From NCBI GenBank assembly GCA_000328365.1, contig KB292092.1, forward strand, positions 287,576 to 351,575: a stretch of 64,000 nucleotides of DNA, in the 5' to 3' direction. Below, piece by piece: positions 24,540 to 36,000 of this stretch. The translations under genes were made by a program, and so were the position numbers. Under the pieces are notes generated by a model, which ran no database searches, was not told where the DNA came from, and saw only the letters and a list, made by a program, of their open reading frames with translations. This stretch comes from Capitella teleta (lineage: Eukaryota > Annelida > Polychaeta > Capitellidae). Every line of letters starts with the position of its first letter. The first letter of the stretch is position 1.

Positions 24540-27500
24540 GTCTTTCATGTTCACATGCATTTATTCGGCACGATAATATTACCGAGTATGGTGCTGAATT
24601 AATGCATACTAACTGATTAATTAATAAAGAACAGTGACAACCTATGTTCAAACAATATTTAGTCAATATTGTCAGAATGGACATTTGCCATGTCAATAAT
24701 TATTGTCAGACTGCACATTTATCAAGTGTTTAGGCATACCATAGCGAATGTTCCTCTATCAGTCAAGAGGATACATTAATTCGGTTGCCACAGAAAAACA
24801 TCCATCCTCAATTCCGCTCAAATTAAAAAAGAAATATATTCTCTTTGTTTCGGGGTCAGATTGAAAGTGGCTCAGCTGATACTTCCAGTAATCTACACGT
24901 ATAATGAATATCCATGAATTTCTGCAATTGCAAGCGCACGTACTTTACATCTTAGATATGGTGAATTTTCAAATTTGTTTACTTACCTTCACCTTCTGTG
25001 GCTTTTCAGCATTGATTGTGTATCCTATGAATGCATTATCCCTTAGTATAATTTATATTCTGATGGATACAAGCATTCATTGTCTGGATCTGAAAGCAAA
25101 TAAATGAAAAGCTAAGGGAAGCTCTCTAAATTAATTTGATTTGGTTTTGGTAATAAGGATGAAAGTGGGTATAAGCGTTCGCTGTTCATGAATGTATTAT
25201 GCGTTATATATATTTGTGTAATATTCTGATGATTCATCGTTTCTGATGACTAGATTTGACAGCAGTTACACGAAAAATCTAGCTCTCAAGATTCCTTTTA
25301 TTTGAATTTTGATTTGCATAAAAAATTATACATACGACTGGAGGCTAATGTTACCATTTAATTACCATGATGGTTTTCTTTTATTTTTTTTTATTTTTTT
25401 TACCTTCCACTACTAGTACCATAGTACCAAAATGATTTTTTTTTGTTCCTTCTTCTTTTCTTCTGTGTGTGTTCTTATTTTATTTTTCTTCTTTTCTCTC
25501 TTTCTCTCTTTCCGCCTTCTGTTTCCTACTTTTCTATTCATGTAGAATTAGTGTTATCTGAAAATACTCTCTTAACTTGAAATGTTACCTTGCTGGCCAG
25601 CTCGATAAGCTTAATTGCCTTCCTAGTCAGCATCTCCACCTCATTTGAAATGTACAGTATTCACCTTTTGCTCGTGGAAAAATGAAATTCTTATTCATAT
25701 TCTTATCTGTAATGAATATCCCTCTGATGCACCATGTATACGATTAATGTGTGAATGACGAGCAGTCAACCGCCCTTGACGATCGGCTCTCGATTTAGTT
25801 CTGAGGAAACCTGATCAGGTGCCAGTGTAGTCGATCGTAGTCGATATTTTCCATCACAGCCGTCATGGAGAAATTGCTCCGTTACTCTTCGTTAGTAAAG
25901 GTAAACAGAATGAAAGGAGAAAACTTCAGTCACTCGTAAGATGAGATAATCCAATTATTTTATTGTAATATAATGGAATAATTGGATGAGTTTGTGAAAT
26001 AATATTATTTCACAAACACATCCAATTATTGATGTAGGGAAGCCATCAATGAAAGCTGAACTTAACGAATAACATTCATTGTCTACATGCAGAATGACGT
26101 CTACTCGATTTTCTATCGGCAGTTATGCATAATACCGACTCAATTCAATCTTAATGTCGATTGCCAAGAGAAAACTTAGTTTATAATTAGCATTCTCAGT
26201 TGCCATTGAGAACGGACGTAGGGTATGAACATCGTAAAATGTCAGCGACAGCATCTGTCAATGTTGAGACAAAAGTTCAATGTCATCTATTCGAGTGCCT
26301 GTCTGGTGCTATATTAGAAAATTTCATTCTTTTTTAGTGAAAATTCACATTCTTCTAGAAGGAAATGCATCTTATGTGACTATTCATTGCTATTGGAGAT
26401 CTAATAACCATTTTATCGGGTTCTAGCTCAGAAGTAGTGCGATCCGAAATCCGAAATCATTAATCCATGGTTCATTGCAAGGAAATAGCATTTTCAAAAT
26501 GACTAAGCCGACATGGCTTCTCATGGTCTTGATGCAGTAAGAACAATATCAGCCATTATCTGTCAGTATTGTTTCGAATAATGTACCTTTTTGTGCATCA
26601 ACATATTTTCTAAGCCTATATATATATATAATATACAGCATAATTATTATTATTATGCTTAATGATTCAATATCTCATAAACTATCTCTATAAAACTTTT
26701 TTTTTTCAATTCAGAAGGCTTTTTTTTCTGTCAAAAACCTGGTCAATCAAGGAATACCAGTGGTCCACTCATTTCCAAACATTTCGTTGGTTGGACCACC
26801 TCGGCGGTTTAATCAATTACCAATTTCAGGTAATGATCCTGGCTTGTGGTATCTGTTAGTGAGTTAGTCAATTGTAATTTAGAGCTAACTCACCTCTTTC
26901 CGAATAATTCATAACCTTGACCACAACTTCACTTGTTAAACCTCAGGAGCAATTTTCTCTTAAGAGGTTCAATCATTGCACATCTCCCCAACGTCTAGGA
27001 TCATAAAATTGAGTTACATTGTCTTATTAACCTATATTAAAATCATCCTTGCTATTTGTACATTTGATTCCACCCAATGAACCGGTTTGTTCATCGTTCC
27101 CTTACATGTACAAAGCATTGAGGCGAACATGAAATCTCGATTCTCTCATTTCATATACATTCGTATATTCATCCTCACTTTGATAAAGAGATGTCTAGAA
27201 TTTTACACGCTTTATCAGTTGGTTGCTTTCATGAAGAAGGATGAATCCTAGAATAAAGATAATTGTCTAGGAGAAATGTCTCCGAGGTAAGGTGGCAAAT
27301 TGATTGTCAATTGACAAAAGGGTAACCTTTTAAATGGTGCCCAAGCAGCCAAAACATGCTGATATTTTCATGATAACAAAAACGTATTCGTTATGCATAA
27401 CGATACATCAATTTGAAGTAGCCTTGATGCACCGAACGTCAATATAATGGAGTGTAGAAGAATTAAAATTAACGAGGATAAGTAGTTTTTGTTATGATTA

Positions 27501-28740
27501 TTGTTCTTGCTGATCGATATATCCACATTCTAAAATTCTAAATAATTAAGTGTTCTGTATTGGCTCTGGGTATGCCACTTTAATTAATGATACTTTTAAA
27601 GGGGACAATAGGTTATTAGTGCACTTTACAGCACACAGAAAATTCCATTGTCGTTGGGTGGGACTGGCTTCGGCAACATTGAATTTACTCTTACAGGGTG
27701 ATTCGTGGGTGGAGTCAGTAACTCAGTATCACTCGGATATGGTACATGGATCCCACAAAGATTCTGTTTGGATTTTTAGCGTACGTAATAAATGTAGAAC
27801 TACAATGTTGTAGAGGGTCACAAGGATGAGTTACTTCATTGAGCTCACAGCGGCTCTGATTCCATCTGCTTTGATTTAGCTCTTCCACAACTGTTTAAAC
27901 AGCCATTGATCACGTGACAATCATTAGCGGTGGGTCAATGTTTATTTATTGGCAGGATCAACAAGTTTGTAATCGCCTCATTCCATTCATTACTTCCGAT
28001 CAAGCACACACGAAAGGTGAACGTTGAAGCAAAATACTACAATCAAAGAGGCAAAAGGTAGAACGTACCCCACTGAGGGGGGGGGGGAGGCATATTAAGG
28101 TAATACAATTTATTATTCGCCCTGTTCAGTGTTAACCCAATAAGAATTACGTTCTTAGAATATGTCATTTGTTGGGTGGAGCCCCCCTCGCGCATTTAAA
28201 CCGTTCAAAACACAGCACATGCTCATGGCCGTTAACAATGTTGTCACCCTTTCTGGCCCTGTTTTTATAGAGATTCGGCAAAGTGACGGAAGCATCGATC
28301 TGATAATTATTAGATCCCACTCATATGTTCTTTGTTCATTCATCAACAATGTATCCACGCAACGCACATTGTGATTATTGTCCGGTAGGATGCAACTTTC
28401 GTTTTGCAGTTTAGGCAACGGACATTTGAACATTTCTGATTGCCCATCATTTCTTTTGACTCGACAGTTGAATGCAGGTCAGGAAAACAGTCAACAGACC
28501 ACAAATAAGTAGATTTTCAACTGCGCTTAAACATTGGAAACCATCTGCATGTAAAATGATTTGCAGACAGCACACAGTATCCTGTAAACAATATGTAGGG
28601 TCAAAGTTTCCGAGATGTTGTACTGTGTGATTATCCAGATTTGTGGACAGTTCTTGCTTCCTGGTCTCCAAATGATTGCCAGAGATATGGCCATAATCAC
28701 GAAATCTTAGTAGTTGTCGTAACACATAATTGCTTGTTAT
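24540..28740. other. Gene-free DNA upstream of the receptor gene
   Basis: Contains a T/C-rich tract at 25380-25530, the palindrome at 25977-26030, an (AT)n run near 26620 and a G run at 28076-28088. The 5' end of the receptor transcript probably lies in or before this interval, because a likely acceptor precedes its start codon. I cannot place that upstream exon. Confidence 0.4.
25977..26030. repeat. 54-bp near-perfect palindrome, no spacer
   Basis: Each 27-base arm begins AATAATTGGATG on its own strand, and the arms meet at ATAATATTAT with no loop. A single mismatch exists. A further copy of CCAATTATT at 25951-25959 could pair with the left arm instead. It could extrude as a cruciform. It looks like the fused ends of a small element or a replication-slip product. 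Confidence 0.85.
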
Positions 28741-28746
28741 TTGCAG
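28733..28746 (+). other. Probable splice acceptor in the receptor 5' UTR
   Basis: TTGTTATTTGCAG ends at 28746, nine bases before the start codon. A pyrimidine-leaning run followed by CAG is a good acceptor, so the start codon may lie near the beginning of exon 2 with a non-coding exon upstream. No donor is assigned. Confidence 0.5.
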
Positions 28747-28755
28747 GTGGACGAC

Positions 28756-31380
28756 ATGAACATCAGGGCTGTCATCTGGCTGCTGTCCATTTTGTCTACT
28801 AATCAGGCAAAACTGATAGTTCCAGAGTTGACACCAAGCCGATACGTCATTCCAGGGGATCTCAACTTGGGAGTTCTTCACCGGATCTTGATCCGCAATA
28901 ACACAGTATACTGCTCTACATCTGATGGCACTGTGCATCCAATTCTTCTGCAAATGTGTGAAGCAGCCATATTTGCCGCTGATCAGATCAACAGTAGAAC
29001 TGATCTGTTGCCAAATATTACTCTTGGTTTGACTTGCGTCGATTCGTGTGGAAACTCGAAGGCGAGTTTGGCACGGTCGTTATATCTCATGGAGGACCAC
29101 AGCCAATGTCAGAACTCTTCTGATGGTTTAACAAATGATCAAAGAGTGGTTGGAATTGTGGGTCCGGGATTTAGTCGGGTAGCCGTTGCAGTCAGTAACT
29201 TCTTCAGTCTTTTCAAAATTCCAGTGCTGGGCACCTTCGCCTCTGCGGACGAGTTGAGCAATAAGGAAAATTTTGAATACTTTCTTAGGATGGCCCCTCC
29301 TGACCGATTTCAAGCACAGGTCTTTGTTGATATAATATTAAGCTTCAATTGGACATACGTGGGATTGTTCTATTCAGAGGGAAATTATGGTGCAGAAGGA
29401 GCAAAGGAAATTGAGAACCTGGTTCGCAATAGCAACATTTGCTTAGCCTTCACTCACCGTTTATCGGTTGAATCGAAGGGCGAGGAAGAGGAGGTCGAGC
29501 AGATAGCCCAGCTACTTGATGATCATAGGTCCGTATCTGTCAGTATCTGGTTCACAGAGGGACCAGTCATTATACGGGTCTTAGCAGGGCTGCGAAGAGC
29601 AGAGATCGCCATTAACCATATCATGCTCTTGTCCGATAGTGCAAAAACCGATATCGCTGAGTACCCTGAATACATCCAAGGGGGCATGTCTATTGGGTTC
29701 CCACTGTACGAAGTCCCTGGGTTGAGGAACCACTTGGCTTCTCTTCAGCCGGGAGTGAACACACACAACCCTTGGATACAAAAAGCCTGGGACACCCTAT
29801 GCGAATATGACAACTGCACTCTTGAAGAGATCGTGAAGTCCATGTTTGATAATGTCCAATATGGAATGCCATACTATGAAGCTGTTTATGTTTATGCAGA
29901 TGCATTACATAAACTGATAACCAAAAGATGCCCCGAAGCCTTCGAAGAGGTTGAATATTTAGCTGATTGCATAGATGGGGAAGAATTGCTGGAAACAATG
30001 AAGAAATGTGAGTTAGAGATGATTAGCGGACCGATTGAGTTTGATGAGAATGGAGACAGGATCGGGCAATACCATTTGTACCATTACCGTTCCAATGACG
30101 GAGGAGCCTCTGTCGAAACAGAGTTCCTGGCAGTGTGGGACCAACGCAATTTTCTGAATTTCAATAAGAGTCACCTAGATTGGTCTCATCTCGAGAAAAT
30201 TGGTGTTCCCGGGACTGTTATTCCTATAGAAGACTCCAATCGTACAATGTATGTCCCTGTTTCACTCTGTAGCCAGGAGTGCAATAGCAGACAATACGTC
30301 ATTCAGAAGTCACCTCACTGCTGTTGGGAATGTAGGTCGTGTCGTAGTAATGAGAGACTAGCTGAGAACAGAACAACATGTGCCAGTTGTCCTTTGTTCT
30401 ATTGGCCAAATCAGCTATCTCTCGAGTTTTGTGAGACAATTGCCCATGATTATCTTAGGTGGAGTGATCAGTTGGCTCTCATATTGCTGGTCGGGAGCGG
30501 CTTCGGCATCTTCGTTAGCAGTGTTTCCTTTGGAGTTCTCTACAAACACAAGCACACCCGATTGGTGAAAGCATCCAACATTAAACTCTCCTTCACTATG
30601 CTGATTGGCACCTTGTTTGCTTTCCTCATGTGTCTGCCATTCGTTGCCAAACCTTCAAAGATAACGTGCTTCTTTCGAGATGTTGGTTTCAATGCTGTAT
30701 TCACTGTCCTCTATGCTCCTCTTTTTGTCAAAACCTGCACCATATACTGCATATTCCGAGCTGGCAAAAAAGGAGCCAAGACTCCAAGTTTCGTGTCCAA
30801 TAAGGGGCAAACGTTGATGCTGGTTGTTGCGCTGACAATACAGGTAATTCCGTCATGTGAATCTGCATGCATTAACTACAATACATTCTACTCCTAGCTC
30901 GGTATTTTGGTGGCGATGCAGTCGACCTGGCCTTCAGACACTCTTCTACGGATGCCAGTGTACACTGAACCATACGTTGAGCTTACATGTGCTTACACGA
31001 CCATCCCTTTCCTGATGCCTCTCACGTACAACATCCTGCTCATCTTTGTGTGCGGCTTTCTTGGCTACGGTTGCCGTAAGCTCCCAGAGAATTTTAACGA
31101 ATCTGGATTCATCTTCGTATCAGCTTCGACGACCATCTTCACTTGGGTGGTGTTTCTGCCAACCTACTTCACAGCGGCTTCGTTCAAGAATCAAGCCATC
31201 CTGCTCAATCTCTGTCTGTTGCTTAATGCTTTCATAACCGTTGGTTGTCTATTTGCTCCTAAGGTTTACGCACTGTACTGTGTGGATGAAGATAGTCTCA
31301 AGTTCACACCCAAGACTGTTTCATCAATCCATGCTACAAAGACCACAATCATCCGAGTGCAGCCAGTCCAAGATGGCTGA
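28756..31380 (+). CDS. mGluR-like class C G-protein-coupled receptor, 2 coding exons
   Basis: Exons 28756-30843 and 30898-31380 join in frame (CAG|gtaatt...tag|CTC) to give 856 residues. That is close to vertebrate mGluRs (about 870-1200). The order is: signal peptide (1-20), Venus-flytrap domain (about 35-490), NCD3G cysteine-rich domain (about 505-559, with CCWEC and CPLFYWPN), and seven-helix domain from about 571. The intracellular loops contain GKKGAK and KLPENFNES, very like mGluR GKK...P and NVPANFNE. TM7 has CLFAPKVYALY. By alignment with mGluR1, backbone-binding residues are kept: Ser140, Ser163 (for Thr188), Asp183, Tyr211 and Asp294. The glutamate side-chain contacts Arg78 and Lys409 align with Met67 and Tyr369. 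I therefore infer an amino-acid-type ligand other than glutamate. Many N-glycosylation sequons are present. ATG 28756 is chosen because it opens the signal peptide. The identity of the subfamily is uncertain. Confidence 0.93.
30844..30897 (+). other. 54-bp intron in the receptor gene
   Basis: A GT-AG intron with donor CAG|GTAATT and acceptor CTACTCCTAG. Reading through it gives an early stop, while removing it restores the conserved class C sequence across the junction (TIQ then LGILV, compare mGluR VQLTLVV). A CATTAACT-type branch-site candidate lies near 30870. Confidence 0.88.
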
Positions 31381-32070
31381 TCTAGCTTTGGAACGAAAAC
31401 TACAATGCTTACAATATACATCTAGTACAGTGCAAACATCTCATCAGGAATATTATTGTGCTTCGAATTGCCTTGTTGTTGTTTGAGATTGTCTGTAGAA
31501 ACAATTCTATGTGCAAATTTGGTATATGATTATTTGAAGATCGGGGCATATATAACAGATAGATAACATGTTAAGTTATCAGTTCATTTTCACTTCATAA
31601 TAACATAATTATACATATTTAATGGTCCTAATTATGATGTTGACAGTGTCAGAAAATAGCGTTTGGTGCTATCGATTAGCTTGAATTCAGAAGTAAATCG
31701 ATTCTTCGACTGACTGAGCTTTTAAAATTAAATCTAAATATATATATACAAAGGAATTGATGTGTGATATACAAGATCTAATTGATTGTTTGACTTTAAA
31801 TGGTTGAATAATAATTATGAATGTTGCATGACTTCTTGCACTTTTTCTTGCCAAGTTAGATAATACCCACCAACAACCAATGACAAACAAATAAGCTGGG
31901 TGGCAGGGTGGGATTTTATTAAAAAAACATAAGCTGTTTGTACATCTTTAAATATACATGAATTTTGTTTGTATTGTTCAATTTAATGATCATGCGTATT
32001 ACTGGACATAAATAGTACTAATCAAATGTATCACAGTTAATGTTGTGTTATGATACGAGGTCGAAATAAA
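31381..32070 (+). other. Receptor 3' UTR, proposed
   Basis: AT-rich sequence follows the stop codon. The first clear AATAAA I see is at 32065-32070, inside TCGAAATAAATAC, about 685 bases after the stop. An upstream variant signal could be used instead. Confidence 0.4.
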
Positions 32071-32890
32071 TACAAATATGTTGTGTATGCGATTTCTATG
32101 CTCATTCATCAGCTCACACCAATAGGTTTAATTATGGATCCACGAAATCATAAGTACGTAATATACATGTGTGAGTATAATTAATATGAAAAAATTCTAC
32201 CAAATTTTTAAAATTTTCAGTGAATAATCCTTAAAAAATCTTGGTTGTGACTTTAATTATGTTGGATGGACATTTTTTTTTCACTTACTGGTACTTAACC
32301 TCTCATTAAAAATCGGCCACACTGGAAAAATATGCTCAATATAATCATACTTCTATTGTGCTATACAATCATAATTCAATCATTTACAAAGAAACGAAGG
32401 AATATACCATTGTAGGCCTATCAAATTTTCAGCAGCATAGTTTGGCATAAATTCCATGTCGAACAGTGGAAATACCTTCTAAACCAGATAAAACAGAGGA
32501 AAAAGAAGTGAGGATAAGAATTGCCATGACCACAGAATATGTTACTGTATGAATACAATGTACTAGTATGAGAATGAATATGATTATGGATTCAACTTGA
32601 ACATTGTGATATGATATAGAGCGAAATTGGCTTTCCGTAGATTAAAGAAACAATATTACAATGATGTTTCCATATACGCACCTTGATACAAAAAATAAAT
32701 CAACTTTTTGCAATTAGTTTTTGAAATCGCAGAAAAAGCAATGAAAAAGCAATATCTGGAATAACTAAACATCAGTAAACGAAATAATAGTACCAACATA
32801 ATGTATATCGATAGCCAATATACTGAAATAATACGTTAGAGAATTAAAACTACTTCTAGTCAAGGTACTACTTCTTGTCCATTCACTCCT
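32071..32890. other. Intergenic DNA
   Basis: AT-rich, without a recognisable gene or repeat. It separates the receptor 3' end from the likely promoter of the next gene. Confidence 0.4.
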
Positions 32891-32895
32891 AGCAA

Positions 32896-32926
32896 CCGTA
32901 ACAACATGGCGGCCGCCGTCGAATGA
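32896..32926 (+). promoter_or_regulatory. YY1-like site overlapping a 6-codon uORF
   Basis: CAACATGGCGGCC (32903-32915) matches the YY1 consensus core ATGGCGGC, which in animals commonly lies just downstream of TATA-less start sites. The same ATG (32906) opens a six-codon reading ending TGA at 32924-32926. It lies 112 bases before the proposed start of the seven-exon gene. The promoter role is inferred from the motif only. Confidence 0.5.
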
Positions 32927-32972
32927 ATTTTGATATTTCCCCGACAATACCTTCTACCGTCTTCAAAACGGG

Positions 32973-33005
32973 ATGACAGTTGTTGCAAACCCAGGCATCA
33001 GTTAA
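32973..33005 (+). promoter_or_regulatory. Second upstream ORF, 10 codons
   Basis: ATG at 32973 opens a ten-codon reading that closes at TAA 33003-33005, before the main start of the seven-exon gene. A third upstream ATG at 33030 opens eight codons and overlaps the main start in another frame. If the transcript starts upstream of 32906, all three would be met before the main ATG. Confidence 0.4.
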
Positions 33006-33037
33006 GAATATATCATAATTTATTTACATATGACGAA

Positions 33038-36000
33038 ATGTTTGAAAAAACGATAAATACTAGCCGGAAGAGGGCTATATCTGCTCCCGCGGGGAGCAAA
33101 TCAGCCCGGAGCCGAGGCTCAGTTCAGCGGGTCGAGTTGACAGTCGACGATCGGCCTTATAGCCAAGTGCTTCACAATGGGGTCCGTCCACATGGAGGCT
33201 ACAGAGGTATGTATGACTGATCATTAGATCATTTGTTATGTATGCCTACATATATTTATATTTGAATTTTTATTTACACTACTATTAGTCTTACTATATA
33301 GGCCGAAATGATTATAATCGTGTTTACCTGTTACCGCTTATAGTTATACTCCGTATACAGTAATACACTGGTATAGACGTATGCATTGTACAGATAATGA
33401 CTATCACTCTCACTCTCACTCTGTGACCAGTGGTGACCACAGGGAGTCTTACCAGTGGGCGATGGATACATGGAATGCCTATGCAGCCTTCTACTAGTAT
33501 ATAATATATATATATAGACAGAAAGCATTCACTGCATTGAGTTTTGTCCATATCTGCTCACTCACTGGTAAGACCCCCTGTGGTGGTGACCCGCCACGAC
33601 GAAATCAGTCTAAAGTCGCATTGAGCCTAAGAGAGATATATAGGGATAAAACTGCCCGAGACGAAAACTTCCAATTTTTGGGTTTCACTCACTGAATTCT
33701 GGTTGATCAACATCTTAAATTCAAAGTGCAACAACAATTATGTGCATTTTTTAATTATAAACTGGTTTATTTTCAATTTTAATTGACCCTCTGTTTGACC
33801 TGTAGTGAGTGTAGTCATGAATTATTTAAACAGGGAAAAAGCGTTAATTATATATTGTGGTCGTTTCAAATGCTTAGTATGGGTACATACTCTTTAAGAT
33901 CAAAACTTTCTATTAAGAGTTTTCACAAGATTCTGTTTTTACTCAAAGATCTTATGCAGAGTAAGTTCAGATATGCTGGTCATATTTTAAGAGGAAGTTC
34001 CAGCTTTTTATATTATAATGTAATTTTAGAAGGTGTTATTGAAGGCACCAGAGGCAGGGGCAGGCCATGTAGAATGTTGCTGGATGATATCACTGGCTGG
34101 TCCAGGACATCCAGCTATGTGCAAGCTAGGTGCTTAGCTGAAAATAAAGTAGCTTGGAGACGCTTGGTAGCCAACCTTCAAAATGAAGTCGGCACTGATT
34201 GATTGAGTTAGGATAAATATGACTATTGTCACTACTTTGTAAAGTTCATTAATGTGACAATTCCTGACTTTATGGGTCAAGTAGTCAGCATTGTTAAAAT
34301 AGGACAATAAACAAAAATGACTGAAGAGAGATGAACAAAATTGGGCATGTCTGCCTTTAAGGGAATTACCTGTTTAATGCAGTATGAAACATTGAATAGC
34401 ACCCTTACATGATTTGAGTGTGATGTAGGAAATATATATATTTTTAGTTTGACAACTACCCATGCAAGGTGCATGCATACACTTACTTGATTTGCTCTCT
34501 GTGCATAGGTACCAACAAGCACCCCCCTGGGTTGTACTCAGAATACGAAAACCCGTTAGATCAGTTTTCGTTGACACAGCCATTACCATCATCCGCTACA
34601 CCGTCTGAAACTAGTACCATGCCAACTGCGTGGATGTCGAGCATGTTCAAGGAGAGTTCCCATTCTGAAGAATCCCCGCTCTTCATTCATAAACTGCTGT
34701 CTCCAGATAAGGTGATTTCACTATAGATATATAAGATATATGATCATTAATCGTGGATCAAATATACAAGATGAAGAGCTGATTAATGTTTTTTTCTTCT
34801 ATAGAGCATTCAAAAGGGCAGATCAAGTATGTCGGCACGTCGATCAGCGAATAGCAGTAAAGGGAGCCGATGTTCCAGCAGTGTTCATTACTATCGTCCT
34901 GACAGGTGAGGCTGTTTGACCCATGACCTTTCTCATATGCATATTCTTAGGCCACATGACTACCTGAGTGCAACACAACTTTCACCTGATAAAGAAATTT
35001 ATGGCCGCCAAACTCGAACCACGTGAGATGTCTTAAGCAATTCTATCTTTTTTTGCACTCAAATCTTATTTTCACTCATATGTCTTGAAACAAAAACACA
35101 ATAATGGCAAGGAAAGATTCTGAATAATTGACTGTTTGAATTGGTGAAGAATAGAAGCGATGGTTAATTGGCAAGCACAGGTTTTTAAATGTGCCAACGC
35201 TCTAAATGTGAAGTGGGTTTTTACTCTGAATGTGATCATAAATTCTTCTCATTATCCGTAAGTTACTCAGTTTCACATTTTGTGGCCGAGTTGTCTGACA
35301 TACATTGCCATCCATTCGGTATCTCGTATAACCACAGTGGAATTTCATACCAATTTCTGTATAACAAGTGAACTACAGTGAAACCCCGCTAACTCGAAAA
35401 CGAATAACTCGAAGACCCCTCTTCGTCGTAGTGTTTTCAAAGTCCTGACGACTCTCCTATACTTTAATTAGCATTACAGATTGCTCAGATTCCTCAAAAA
35501 CCGCTTTGTCGAAAAACCCTGTTCCTCGAACATATTTTTAGGTCCCTTGAGCAAAATTGAATCATATTTGTCAAAGTTTTTTTGAGATCAAAGAACCCTT
35601 TCGCTAATTGCAATTAGCGCAACTCTGTTTACTGATTTGGACAATCGTTTACAAACAGAGATCAACTCGCATGTTCCCTTCAAGTTTGAGTTAGTGGGGT
35701 TTCACTATACAATATATGTTTGGCTTAACTGAATAATTGAATCATTGAATGGTTGAAGAAATATATGTTTGACTGTAGAGTGTTACGTGCGAGAGAGAGG
35801 TGTACGTCAGTCCCTGTGAATGCCTACGATGCACGCAAGGAGTTGTTACGCAGTAAGTACGCACGGTCTCTCGTACTCTTCAGCTCCATACTTCCTTGTA
35901 TTTCAGAATTAGAAAACAGATATCGGAGTGCTCAAGCAAATTCTGCTGGATTCAGTTGGAAAAAGTCAGTGATTCAATTTGTGTTGTCATAGCTCAAATA

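Noticed and set aside
28447-28953. 168-codon minus-strand frame overlapping the receptor start
   Set aside because: It is antisense to the signal peptide and flytrap coding region, with no domain and no splice support.
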